DNA of 64,000 nt. Source: Pilaira anomala. Lineage: Eukaryota; Mucoromycota; Mucoromycetes; Mucorales; Mucoraceae. Of the stretch, positions 34,496 to 46,200 are shown in pieces. Under the pieces are notes generated by a model. The model had not been told where the DNA came from. It did not search any database and was given only the letters and a program-made list of their open reading frames with translations. Every line of letters starts with the position of its first letter. Positions within the stretch are counted from its first letter, which is position 1. The stretch is from the NCBI GenBank assembly GCA_025716855.1, contig JAIXMQ010000018.1:124001-188000 (forward strand), written 5' to 3'. The translations under genes and the position numbers were made by a program.

Positions 34496-36214
34496 CTATA
34501 TCAGTAAAAAAAAGAAGAAGAAAAAAAAAAAAAAAGAGGGAGACAATTATTTTATATTTGCTCTTTTAAGTACGATAAAAGTTTTTTTTTTTTAAAAAAG
34601 TGTGTACAAGGTGTTACTATAGCAATGCTTTTATTAGTAGAAGAAATAAAATTACTATAACAATCAAATGTTCTTTTTAAAGTAACGAAAAACTTTTTTT
34701 TTTTTTTTCTGTGGGAGTATTTTACATGTGTTATAAATAATTGATTTGGAAATTTTGTTATAGTTTTTGTTGCACTATAAGGGGGAGGGGGGAGGACAAT
34801 CAATCAAATAATACGTAAGTGATTGAAAAGTGATATATATAAAAAAAAAAATATCTCGCAGTAATTCGATCTGTATTTATTCAAGTACAACATTACTGTC
34901 ATACGTCTTTTTTTTTTTTTCTTTTCTCTCTCTTTTTTTTTTTTTGATGGGGATCATCTGCTCCTTTCTCAATGACACTTTGGATGATCATGATCAATGT
35001 CAAAAAGTATATATTTGAGTTCAAAATTCACACATCATTCAACCCTCTTTCATGCACAAGCACGACGCACTGTCTCTCTCTCTTTTTTTTTTTTTCTTCG
35101 GATTTAACCTTAAAAAGAAAATCACCAATAGAGTCACGAGCAAAATAAAAAAACTTTGTCGGGAAAAAAAAAATATGTATTCTGCTGGATCTTTCAGTTG
35201 CTTTTGGTAGTAATAAGTTCTAATTATATCTTTTTTTTTTTCAAAATTGAAGCTACTACAACGTGATTCTTTCAAGAAAATTTTATTGTGCCCTTTGTTT
35301 TACTTGAACACACGCACACACACACACACACACACACAAAAAGAAAAGTAATCATTTTATGAGACACTATTTATGTTTGTACACATACAAACTTGTTTTA
35401 TGGGTAAAAAATGATATCCACGTTCCCTTGTAGTAAAAAAAAAAACATCTTTTTTTTTTTTGAGACGCGTTTAATATATCTGTGAATTTATTATTAATGC
35501 ATCTCTTTTTGTACACTCACGCTACATAAACATACGATTTACAAACGCTTGATTTTTTGATGTCTAATTTCCAAAAAAAAAAAAAAAAAAGAACGTCTCA
35601 ATTGGAATTCCTATATTGTCACTAATAGATTGCTTTGTAATTTTTTTGACTGTCTTACAAAGCATTCCTTATCTTTTCATCTTCTTGACAAGCAATCGAC
35701 TATACGCTCTTTTTTTTTTTTTTTTTTCTACGCTGTAAAATCTTCCCGTGTAGTATGATAAGTAGTTTATCAATAGTAGGGGGGAGGGGGGGTTTTTTCT
35801 TGTGTCTTTTTCAACTTATTTTCCCAGGATTTGTTAATGTTGATGATTTAAAGTCAGTGTAAAAGGCAAATATAAATACACACCTTTTTGTTACTCTTGA
35901 ACTTTTTTGATTAGCATTTCATACATAAAACAAGAGAATAATAGAGGCAGTCCGGTTTTTATGTAATCGTAATTACTCATCATCTCATCAGTCGCGTTGT
36001 CAACTTTATACTTAAATTTACTCAAAACAAAGTATTATTTCGGACATTTAATTGGTAGAAAGAGAGAGATGATTGATTAAAAAAAACATTCAAGTGGGGA
36101 GGGGGATTACTCATTTTCTCTCTTTTTTCTTCTTTTTTTTTTTCCATTTTTTATAATAATAATAATTTTGAAGTGTGTGTTATATATATATATATATATA
36201 TTCAATAGAAAAAA
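34496..36214. other. Divergent intergenic region, arrestin and GTP cyclohydrolase II
   Basis: About 1.7 kb of AT-rich sequence with many A/T runs, a (CA)n stretch at about 35311-35338, and a G-rich patch (about 35779-35793). A (TA)n run (about 36181-36200) lies just before the ATG at 36215. No coding sequence is supported. Confidence 0.5.
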
Positions 36215-37387
36215 ATGAGCTCTACACTATTTACATTATTCGGTATGAACGTTGTTTCCGACTCACCTACTTTACCTTGTGATAAAGAACCCAACCACCC
36301 ACCTACTATCCAAGAATACATTGAGTTCCTCAAAAACCAAGTCTATTCACCTTCTGCCGTCACGCCAGGCCTTGTACCTGATAACGAGGTCAAAATCCAA
36401 TGCCAAGTCCGTGCACGTATCCCTACAACCGAAGGTGGAGAAATGTACCTCTACCTCTATAAAAACAATCAAGACTCAAAAGAGCATTTAGCCATTGTCT
36501 ATGGTGACGATATTCGATCAAAATCTCTCGATCAAACCTGGGAGAATGAAACTATCATGAACAGAATCGTACGAGGGGCTTATTATGGTAGGTTACAAGA
36601 GGTCGTCACGGATGAATGTCGTACCTTGGCTTTAACTCAAGACCAGGAAAGGTATTTGGAAGAACAACAGGCTAAAGCGAAAAGGGATTGGAAACCATCC
36701 AATGATCCTCCCATGGTACGTATTCATTCTGAATGCTTTACGGGTGAAACGGTCCATTCGGCTCGTTGTGATTGTGGTGAACAGTTGGATAGTGCGATGG
36801 CTCAGATGCAAGAAGTAGGTCGTGGTGTGATTGTTTATTTACGACAAGAAGGTAGAGGGATTGGTTTATTAGAGAAATTAAAGTAAGTCTTTCATGTGTG
36901 TGTGTGTGTGTGCGTCCAAAAAAAAAAAAAAAATCGCTAAGCATAAATTTTCTTTAAAAGAGCATATAATTTACAAGATCTCGGTCATGATACAGTAGCA
37001 GCTAACGTGTTATTAAGTCATCCTGCCGATGGTAGAACTTACGGGATTGCCAATGCCATCTTGAAAGATTTACAACTTTCCAACGTCAACTTATTAACGA
37101 ACAATCCCGATAAAATCAACCAGTTAGAATCGTTTGGATCGATCAAGGTAGTGAAACGTAAATCGATGATACCTCGTTCATGGTCTTCACCTCAGATTGG
37201 CACCGGAGGCAGTAATCCAAATAGTGCTATGCCTTCCCCTTCTTTACTTCGTAACGAATTATTAAATTCGGAATCACCTATTCCATCAGGTGCTTCAACT
37301 CCTAGAAACGAAATGGATAAATATTTAGCTGTCAAAGTGAAGAAAATGGGTCATATTTTAGACTTGCCCGATGATTTAAAGCCCTAA
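36215..37387 (+). CDS. RIB1: GTP cyclohydrolase II (riboflavin biosynthesis)
   Basis: Two exons, 36215-36882 and 36961-37387, coding 364 residues. The enzyme opens GTP to 2,5-diamino-6-ribosylamino-pyrimidinone phosphate, formate and pyrophosphate, the first step of riboflavin synthesis. The zinc site '[20 protein letters not shown]' has the three conserved Cys. The catalytic '[20 protein letters not shown]', '[12 protein letters not shown]' and '[20 protein letters not shown]' complete the RibA fold. The N-terminal 120 residues include '[17 protein letters not shown]' as in fungal enzymes. A Ser/Pro/Asn-rich insertion (about residues 280-340) breaks the end of the domain before a C-terminal '[14 protein letters not shown]'. 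Confidence 0.95.
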
Positions 37388-37503
37388 GTTATCAGTGGCT
37401 TTCAAAAACTGTGACTAATTATACTCTTTAAAAAAAAATAACTGCATGTTTTTTTTTCCATAGCGGGAATAAGATTTTTTTTTTTTTTTTTTTTTGTGAA
37501 CCA

Positions 37504-37536
<33 letters not shown>

Positions 37537-37604
37537 GAATAAAACTTTAAAAAAGAGATCTATATTTTTTTTATTTTCTCTTTTTCTGTACATTTTTATA
37601 AAAC

Positions 37605-37845
37605 ATGGTTCCTAAGAGTGAGTTTTTATTTTATATTTAAAACTAGCTGCATAAAAAAATACTAAAAAAAAAAAAAAAAAACCTATTTAGAGATTCAAAG
37701 TAAACGTGTACGTACCGCACATAAGCATAGAATTTTGAAGCGTATTGTCGATCATCATCGTAAGGAACGTAGATCAGCAAAGAAGAATCCTGGAAAACAC
37801 AACAGTAAGTGATTGGAAAAAACTTTATTTATAAAACCACACACA

Positions 37846-37877
<32 letters not shown>

Positions 37878-38290
37878 AATATTGATGAGTTTTTTTTTTT
37901 TTTTATATAGAAACCAAGAAAGATCCCGGAATTCCTAACGCTTGGCCTTTCAAGGAAGAACTCTTGAACGAACTTGAAGCACTTAAGAACGAGGTAAAAA
38001 AAAAAAAAAAAATAAAAAATTAGAAGCAGAAAAGAGGATATATATATATATATATACATGGCAGATAATTAACGAGTTGCATATACATAAAGGATGAAAA
38101 TGAAAAGCAAAGAATTCGATTAGTGAATCAAGTTGAAAGAGCTAAAGCAAAGAAAGCAGCAAAGAAAGCAGAGATCGCAGCTAACATTGCTGCATCGACT
38201 GCAGCTGCCAAAGTAGCTAAACAAGCTGCTGAAGCAAAAGTAACAGCAAAGGCAGCAAAGTCCAACAAATCCAACAGCAACAAGAAATAG
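37605..38290 (+). CDS. Stand-alone Grn1/GNL3 (nucleostemin) N-terminal-domain protein
   Basis: Four exons, 37605-37617, 37691-37804, 37911-37993 and 38093-38290, coding 135 residues. The first exon is only 13 nt (Met-Val-Pro-Lys-). The protein matches the N-terminal Grn1 domain of nucleostemin-family GTPases: a basic 'KHRILKRIVDHHRKERRSA' helix and 'KKDPGIPNAWPFKEELL', followed by a coiled coil and an Ala/Lys-rich tail. The circularly permuted GTPase domain that follows in nucleostemin is absent, and the stop at 38288 is clean. A nucleolar, RNA-binding or ribosome-biogenesis role is inferred from the domain and its high basic charge. It converges on the Opy2-like gene 118 bp away. Confidence 0.85.
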
Positions 38291-38378
38291 ATTCCATTTT
38301 ACAAAAAAAAAAAAAAAAAAGCATGTCAAATAACCCCATTTTATATATATATATAAACTCTTTTTTTTTTTTTAATAA

Positions 38379-38407
<29 letters not shown>

Positions 38408-38409
<2 letters not shown>

Positions 38410-39684
38410 AAAACTTTGGTCTTTTATCTTGAAATGGATCTTCAACAACAAAAGAACGATTTGAAGGTGTATCAGGGAATTGATCTGCAATATTATCCGG
38501 TGGGGTATGTGTGCCTCCTGATGATGGTTGTGAACTCGTCTCCATCGATGTCAAAATAGTTCGAACGGATCCACTTCGACTTAAATGACTACTTTTACGA
38601 ACTGAATTCACTCGCATAATATGTGGTTTAGCTCGATTGACTTGTACAGCTTGTATCGTGGGTTGACGTTGAAGAATCACTGCTGCTGCTGTTGCTGCTG
38701 GTTGGTGGGGTTGATTTTCTTCAATTTCATAGTCACTCTCTTCTTCATCCGTTGTTGTAAAAGATAATTCACTGTTTCGATTATTCTCTGCATACATCGG
38801 TGGTGATAACGACGGTTGTAACTGATGACAAGATAAGCGTGGGTTATTATTTAAGATATGTGAAATACGTTTATTCTGTAATGCGATTTTCTCTTCAAAC
38901 TCCTCAGGTACATTGGTTGTTACAGAGTACCCTTCATTTGAAGAATGCATCATTGTACTACTACGACTACTACTACTCGTAGGTGGTGGTGGTGGTGGTG
39001 GTGGTAAATTCGATGACGCTGCAAGCTCGGATAATCCACTCCATTTTCTTTTTATGTGTGCGCCTTCTTGTTGATTTCTTAACTCGCGTTGTTGTTGACT
39101 CAAGGCAGCAATAACCCCCGGATGAGGTGTAGTGGGTGGAGAAGGTAAATGAAACTGGTCTTGACTCATCATACTGGTGGCATTAGCAGACCCATCCGTA
39201 AAGGCAAAAGGTAATTTACCTCTTGTTCTTCTTTTCTTTCGAATATATAAATAAAAACCGATAGAAACAATGATGCCCACACCTAATAAACCTCCTACGA
39301 TACCACCGATCATTGGCGCATTGTTGGTCTTTTTCTCGGGACTAGGGGATGGTATCTCTTCTGGTATTTTTAGAATCGTTGAACTCACACATATGTTGAT
39401 TGGACATATGCCACATTCTGTCATGGTTCTTCTTGCACACGATTCAGGTGCAAGACAAGCTGGTTCACATATTTGTGAACACCCTTTTGGAACACAAGAA
39501 GCTATTATATATATATATATTTAATTTTTTTTTAGCAAGATAATTAAATTGCTTCATTGTTTTTCTTTTCTTTTTATATATATATATATGTATATGTACC
39601 TTGGCCTTGTATTGAGTTGATTTGGTTTAAAAGAAGAAAGAGTATGGTCGCTTGAAGACCTTGAACTGACTTTACGACATACAT
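38408..39684 (-). CDS. Opy2-like single-span membrane sensor/anchor
   Basis: Two exons on the minus strand, 39684-39600 and 39501-38408, coding 392 residues. A signal peptide (about 1-27) leads to a short extracellular domain with eight Cys at residues 31, 36, 40, 44, 50, 58, 61 and 66, the spacing style of the Opy2 N-terminal domain. A Ser/Pro stalk, one membrane segment (about 93-115, 'IGGIVGGLLGVGIIVSIGFYL') and a basic stop-transfer 'RKKRR' follow. The long cytoplasmic tail has poly-Pro, PxxP and Ser/Thr-rich stretches and an acidic 'TTDEEESDYEIEE'. In yeast, Opy2 anchors Ste50/Ste11 at the plasma membrane in the HOG MAP-kinase pathway. The domain match is by eye, so the pathway role is inference. 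Confidence 0.75.
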
Positions 39685-40093
39685 TTTATTTATTTGTTTG
39701 TGTATCCTGTCCCTGTTTTTAGTATGTCACTTTTTTTTTTTTTTTCAAGAAAAAAAAAAGGGTTATTGTTTTATTAGATCAGGGTAAAAAAAAAAAAAAA
39801 AATATTAAGTTAAAAAAAAAAAAGGATTAAAAAAGGGAGATAAGAGAGGAATTAAAGAAGAGAAAGAGAGAGAGAGAATAATATAGTAAAAGTAATAAAG
39901 AATCAAGTTATACACACACAACAGTAAAGTAAATAGATTAATATAATGAAATTTTAATGGGGTTTCACATAAAAAAAAAAAAAAATGTGCTTCCCCCTTT
40001 CATCTTTTTTGGATTTCCCGCCTGATGTTGATAAAATAGTCAGTGATACAAAAAAAAAAAAAGTTACACACTTTTTTTTTTAAAAAAAAAAAA
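39685..40093. other. Intergenic region without recognised gene
   Basis: About 410 bp with dense A runs, between the Opy2-like start and the stop of the SUR7-like gene. It must include the promoter of the former. No coding sequence is seen. Confidence 0.5.
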
Positions 40094-40969
40094 TCAAATT
40101 GGTCCCATCTCATAGTTTTCATTTTTTCTTCTTTTGTTCTTACTTCTGTCCTCTTCCTTCAAACAACATAGACTAAATAGTAAAAGAACACAGACTAAAA
40201 AGAGTGAAATAAATGCCGCTAATGAAAGCCAGACAGATGCTCCCGATTTCACTTGCACATCCACTACTGCATTATTTAACAATCCACCTAAAATTTTATC
40301 CTTTGTCTTGTAAATCGTACTCTTGGCTAAATTCGACATGATGATCTGTGCTACAAAGGTCGCCATGGCAAAAAGTAACGCAATAAATGCAATCAATAGG
40401 CTGAAAAACGTACGACAACATCCATCATGGTTTCGTTTTTTATGTCCGGTGTAATAATATTGATGATAAAAGTTCCAAAGTAACAAAAAGAAACAAATGG
40501 CGGCTGAAAGAATAAATACCCCTTTTTGAATACCGGATATAGTTGAATGAAGAGGATCAGAGAGTTCTTTTTGAATCAAGTCCAATACGCCCGTACTTTC
40601 TAATAAAAAAAAAAATGAATATATATTTATATATATACACAGATATTTTTTTTTTTTATTATTACCGTATCTAAAACCAAAAGTTGCAGGTGTGCAAATT
40701 GTTTCTCTTTCTTTATCTCCTTGACAAATGATAAACAAGGCAATGGTAATGAAATCAGGTATTTGACCGTCTACCGTGTCTTGAAACTTATCTAACAACC
40801 CACCAAAAAATCCTTTGGATCCACCACCACTGGCTGCAGGATTATTTAATTCGACCCGAATAATATTTACATTTCGAAGTCCACGATAATTTCCTAGTAA
40901 TACCAAGATCTGTAATATCAGACTTGCTACAATTAGCAATGTAATTACAATTTGTATAGCTTTACGCAT
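40094..40969 (-). CDS. SUR7/PalI (Rim9)-family four-span membrane protein
   Basis: Two exons on the minus strand, 40969-40666 and 40599-40094, coding 269 residues. There are four membrane spans: 'IVITLLIVASLILQILVLLG', then after an extracellular loop 'GVFILSAAICFFLLLWNFY', 'TFFSLLIAFIALLFAMATFV' and 'LAAFISLFLVCVLLLFSLC'. The first loop contains 'NYRGLRNVNIIRVEL' and a Cys pair ('CQGDKERETIC'), as in fungal SUR7/PalI proteins of the plasma membrane (eisosome or pH-sensing). It ends in a basic tail. The 66-nt intron is a multiple of three and has no in-frame stop, so intron retention would add 22 residues without breaking the frame. Confidence 0.85.
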   Translation of the reverse strand: MRKAIQIVITLLIVASLILQILVLLGNYRGLRNVNIIRVELNNPAASGGGSKGFFGGLLDKFQDTVDGQIPDFITIALFIICQGDKERETICTPATFGFRYGNNKKKKYLCIYINIYSFFFLLESTGVLDLIQKELSDPLHSTISGIQKGVFILSAAICFFLLLWNFYHQYYYTGHKKRNHDGCCRTFFSLLIAFIALLFAMATFVAQIIMSNLAKSTIYKTKDKILGGLLNNAVVDVQVKSGASVWLSLAAFISLFLVCVLLLFSLCCLKEEDRSKNKRRKNENYEMGPI

Positions 40970-43132
40970 ATTTTTTTTTTATATAGTGAAGAGAAAAAAA
41001 AAAAAGAAAGAAAAATATAAAAAATAGGAGCTTATATATATACACAACAACAACTTTAGGATAAGCTTCCTATATGTAAGTAGGGGGTTGTTTTTTTTTA
41101 AAGCAGTGAATTGGTGTGACTCGAGTATTACAATAACTTACATCATTTGCTTCTATTCTGTAACTCATGTTAATGAAGAGATACATCATAAGTGTAACAA
41201 ATCTTTTTTTTTATTTGCCACTAAAGTTAATAATACTTATATCTATTATAAGCTGTGAATCTATTAATGGTTATTAAGAGTTTATATATTACGCGCTTGG
41301 TTATTCTCATATTTAAATGTATTATACAAAAGCAAAGATCAGCATTTATTAATGTGATTGAATTTTAGTTTAAGTGTATATTATCGTCACTAGTTAAAAA
41401 GGAAAACTAAGCCGAAATGAAAATATATTCATGACGTATATGACATGATGACCTATGTTTGCTAATATAATAATTTATCTCTTATTCTAGCAAAAAGTTA
41501 AAAAGTGTTATTTCGTGTAGCATCTAGAGTGTAGTAGTAACTATGATGTTATTAAATGTATATACATGTATATATATAGAATGCTGTAGTTAGAGAGGGA
41601 CACGATACGAAAGAAAAAACAGTTTTCTCAAGTACAAAAAAAAAAAAAACAAAAATTTGGGCAAAAAGTGTAGTAAAAACTTTTTGATAAATTTTCGGAC
41701 CGTATGCATATAGGATTATACTAGGGCGGGGAAAAAAAAAAAAAAGCATGGTATCATTCTAGACGCATATTTTATACCTTCATTGTCTGTTCTTGGTTTT
41801 TTTTTTTTTTTTTTTTTTTTTAAATATGTGTCTGTCAAACCGAGAGCTAAAAAAAAAAAAAAAAAAAAAAAAAAAATGTAGCATGATGATATATATACCG
41901 AACCTCTTTTTTTAGTCTAAAAAGAAAAAAACGTTATGATTCTTGGCTTTAAAAATAAAAAAGGTTTTTGTGGCCACAAAATATCTTTTTTTTTTTACAG
42001 ATCAAACTGCTTATTGTTTCCATATTAGATACATTCTCAAAGTAATAATGTCAATACATGAATTAGGGGTAAATAAAGTTTAATATTTGAATATAAATGT
42101 ATAACTATCCCTTATTAATTATTCTTGACACTTATACACACACACGCTCTCTCTTTTTTACACTAAATTAAAGCCAGTAGATGACATTTCTTTTTGAAAA
42201 TATAAATTGTTAGTTATTATAGAATGATTGATACTCATATTATGCTCACAAAAAAAAAACAAAACAAAATTATAAATAAAGTTTCCTGATTTTCTGTCTT
42301 GATTATTTTATTATAGTTGGACTGAAAGGCACGTGCTTGATTCCATAGAAATAAGGATTTTTTGTTGTTGTCGTTGTCAAAACGCGTAAATGGTATCCCG
42401 GGTTTGGGAAACAAATTTCTGTAATTTAAAAAAAAAAAAAAATACGATATTTTTTTTTTTTTCGTAATAGTTTATTTAAAATGGCAAGATATAATAGATA
42501 TTATTTTAACATACGAATTTTGTATACCATTCTTTTTAACCCTGTTACGGTCATTTCCGTTAGACTTGTACTAATAATAAGAAATCAATTCAGCTCTTTT
42601 TTTTTTTCTTTTTACAGCGGAGTGCGACTGGGTGTTTTAACATTTTTTTTTTTTTTTGTTCCTAAATACCCCCAAAAAAGTAAACCCTTTCCTTCATCTC
42701 CATTTGGAAATTCATGTAAAAAAAAAAAAAAAAGATTTTAAAATAATGCAAATGTTTTTATTTATATAGTTTTTTTTTTTTTTTTTCACAATAAAATAAA
42801 AAAAAAAATGTCATGTGAGTACAAAAGGTTCTGATCTCCTTACAATTTCGTTGACCAAAAAAAAAAAAAAAAAGAAGGTTTGTATAAAATTAACGTGTAC
42901 TCAACAAGAGTGTGGTACAAGATGATAATGGATTACTTGAAATATACCACAATTCATATGTCGATAGGTAACTGATTGGCTTATTCAAGTCAAAAAGTGT
43001 TGCAAACAGCGGAAATATAAATTCTCTCTCTGTGTACCTGCTTTCAATGTGTGTTTGTGACGAGTTTAAAATATTTGAAAGCGTACAAAAAATAATTTTC
43101 TATTTTTTTTTTTTTTTTAGTTTCCTCCTCTC

Positions 43133-43163
<31 letters not shown>

Positions 43164-43252
43164 CTTACCAATCTTTTATTTACATTTCTTTGAATAACTT
43201 TTTTTTTTCTTTAAAAAAAAAAAAAATTCTATTACTGAAAGTATATTAAGAA
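40970..43252. other. Long intergenic region without recognised gene
   Basis: About 2.3 kb, AT-rich, with many A and T runs, including long ones at about 41798-41821 and 41850-41876. I found no gene and no copy of the MITE-like repeat. CT-rich and T-rich stretches before 43253 probably form the P5-ATPase promoter. Confidence 0.5.
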
Positions 43253-46200
43253 ATGAAGATAAACACAATCCTTTGCGGATTATCTGCATTTGCATTGGGC
43301 GTTACTGCTATACCCCTGTTTGAAATACGTAAGAATTACTGCTAATTTACCTAAAAAAATCCTTTTTTTTTTTTTTTTTTTTACTAAACTTCTTTTTTTT
43401 TTTTTTTTAAGCCAATGATTATGATAGATATGGTGAACTTTGTCCTTTATTTGCACACAACAATGTAGTATGTCCACTTGTATGTGTTACAGATCAAAGT
43501 TTATGTCCTTCTAGTTTACCTGCTACCTGTCCACCAGGTTTATCATTTTGTGGTGATGGTACTTGTATGGAATCCTGTGATGCAATTGACAACGCTTGTC
43601 AATGTGGTGACGAAACCATTCAATACTTTCCATGTGCCGCTGGTCAACTCGTCAACATTACCCATTTTGATCCTGTGAATCAAGTAACACAAATTCAAAA
43701 AGAATGTGCTGCAAATGCCAATATCAATAATTCTGATGTTGGTTTCTGGGGCGATTTTAATACCACCTCTCTCTGGTTATCTTGTCCTGTCATCGAACCT
43801 AGATTTACTTTTACTGAACCAATGTGGATTGCCGTTTGGGCTTTAATGGCGGCTGAAGCTTTGATTTTAATCCTTTGGGCTATTTATAAATCCGTCTTTG
43901 AAGCTAAATATCATCGCGCTGTCGCTTTAAACAAGAAAAATGTTGCCGCTCTTCATAACGATACCAACAAACCTATTCGATTGAATAACGAAATTGACGA
44001 ATCTGAGTACAAATTGGATATGACAGTGAATCAAGATGAGAAGCAAAGTAAAGAACAGTTTGATAAGTCCGCTGATACTTCTATTTCTTCTGAGTCAATT
44101 CAAGAATCAGAAAAATTGAAGTTTCGTGGTTTTCTTAATGATTACTTTGGTTTATTTGCTTTCGGTTCGGTTGTCATGACAACTTTATTATTTTTTGTTT
44201 TCCTTGGTTGTCTTGTGGGTGATTATTGTAAGTATATATATATATATATAAAAAGAGAGAGAGAGAGAGAGTAAAGGAAAAAAAAAAAAAAGTTTATACT
44301 CTATTTATTTGGTTCTCCTTTTTTCCTACAACAACTTTATTAACAATGTAACACACAATTTGTTTAGATGGTACACTGACTGGCATAGAATTAGACGTCT
44401 TTATTTCTTCTGACGTTTCATCAAAGACATTTACGGCTGTTTGGCATATCGCAGCTGCTTGGTTCTGTATCATGATGTTCACCAAAAAGACCATTCGTAA
44501 TTACTTTAGAATCGAATCGTATCCTCATAAAGCTCCTTATGTTCAAGTCGAACGTAGACAAGAACCCTTAATCTTTTTAGCTGATGGTACAAAATGGCTT
44601 TCTAAACTCAGGGAAATTGAAGATCGTGTGACAAAGCGTTTAGGGTACAAAACAAAAAAAAAAACTTGTTATCCTTTAATAGGATGTTGACTTTAAAAGA
44701 TGAAATATAACTAACAAAAAAAAAAACCTTAATTTTACTTTGTACACCAATAGATTGGATATCTTGGTATCCACTTGTTCTGTTAAACTCACGGAAAGTA
44801 AGCTCCGTTATTTTGAATACCAATGTATGAGATACATTTACAACACTGAAAAGGCTAGATTTGAGCCTTATGAATATGATCTTGGATCAACCAACAGAGA
44901 GATTCAAGCTTGGGCTAATGGTGTCACTACCAAGGAAGCTGAAAGTAGAGCTGCAATGCTTGGTGCTAACATTATTCAAGTCAATGTCCCCACTATCTTG
45001 ATGGCTATTATCCAAGAGTAAGTTTTTTTTTTTTTTGTTGTTGTAAGATAAATCTTGGACTCTAATACTCTCTCTCTCTCTCTCTTTTATATAGGTTTGC
45101 TTCCTTCTTATACCTTTATCAAATGATGTGTATGTGGGTATGGTATTACTTCCAATACTATCAAATGGGTCTTGTCCAAACCTCCATTATTCTCGTTGCA
45201 GCCTTTATTCGCGTCTTTTTACGTCTTCGGGCCGAATACCGTATTAAAGAGATGGCAGAGCACGTTATTGATGTTACCGTCCTGCGAGATGGTCAATGGT
45301 CCACCGTTTCTAGTGCCGCTTTAGTCCCAGGCGATGTTTTTGAAATCACCGAGAACTCACTTATTCCATGCGACGCCGTCATTCTTTCGGGTACAGTGGT
45401 AGTCAACGAATCATCCCTTACAGGTGAAGCCATGCCCATCCGTAAGATTGCGGTGGCCAACGACGATAATATTTTTGAATCCAACGGGTCGGGTAAAGTC
45501 AACACTTTATTTGCTGGTACAAGCGTATCTCAAACCACCTCGACTGCTTCCGCTACCGGTGAAAAGGGTCGTGTCTTTGCTTTAGCGCTTCGTACAGGGA
45601 TTGCGACCGAAAAGGGTTCCTTGATTCATAAAATCCTTTTCCCTTCCCCTGTCTCCTTTATTTTCAATGAACATCTCAAGGTAGCGATCGGTATTCTCTT
45701 GATTTGGGGTTTCGTTGCTTTCTGTTTAAGTTTGTATCTGATGGGTCGTGGTAATATCACAAGTTGGTACTATGGTGTCTTTGTGATGTCTCAAATTTTC
45801 TCTCCTTTATTACCGGCTGCATTCACGATCAATCAATCGGTATGTGCTGCCCGTCTGCGTGGAAAACAAATTCTCTGTATTGATCTTCCTCGTATCAATC
45901 TTTCGGGTAAAGTGCGTATCTTTTGTTTCGATAAAACAGGTACGCTGACACGTGAAGGCTTGGAATTCTATGGTTCGGTTGCAACTCCTTCAGCTGTCAT
46001 CGGTCCCTTTGGTCATCGTGAAGAAGATCCTCTCAAGATGGAACCTACTTTAGCTATGGGTATCGCTACCTGTCATGCCGTCACTAAAGTAAAAGGTCAA
46101 TTCATTGGTAACCCTGTCGATATCGAATCCTATAACTCGATGAAATGGGATTTATTAGAACCGGAGGAACCCATGTACTTGGATACTTTAGTCGCTCCTG

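Noticed and set aside
35779..35793. G-rich patch resembling a G-quadruplex
   Set aside because: Only two clear G runs, so it does not meet the four-run pattern.
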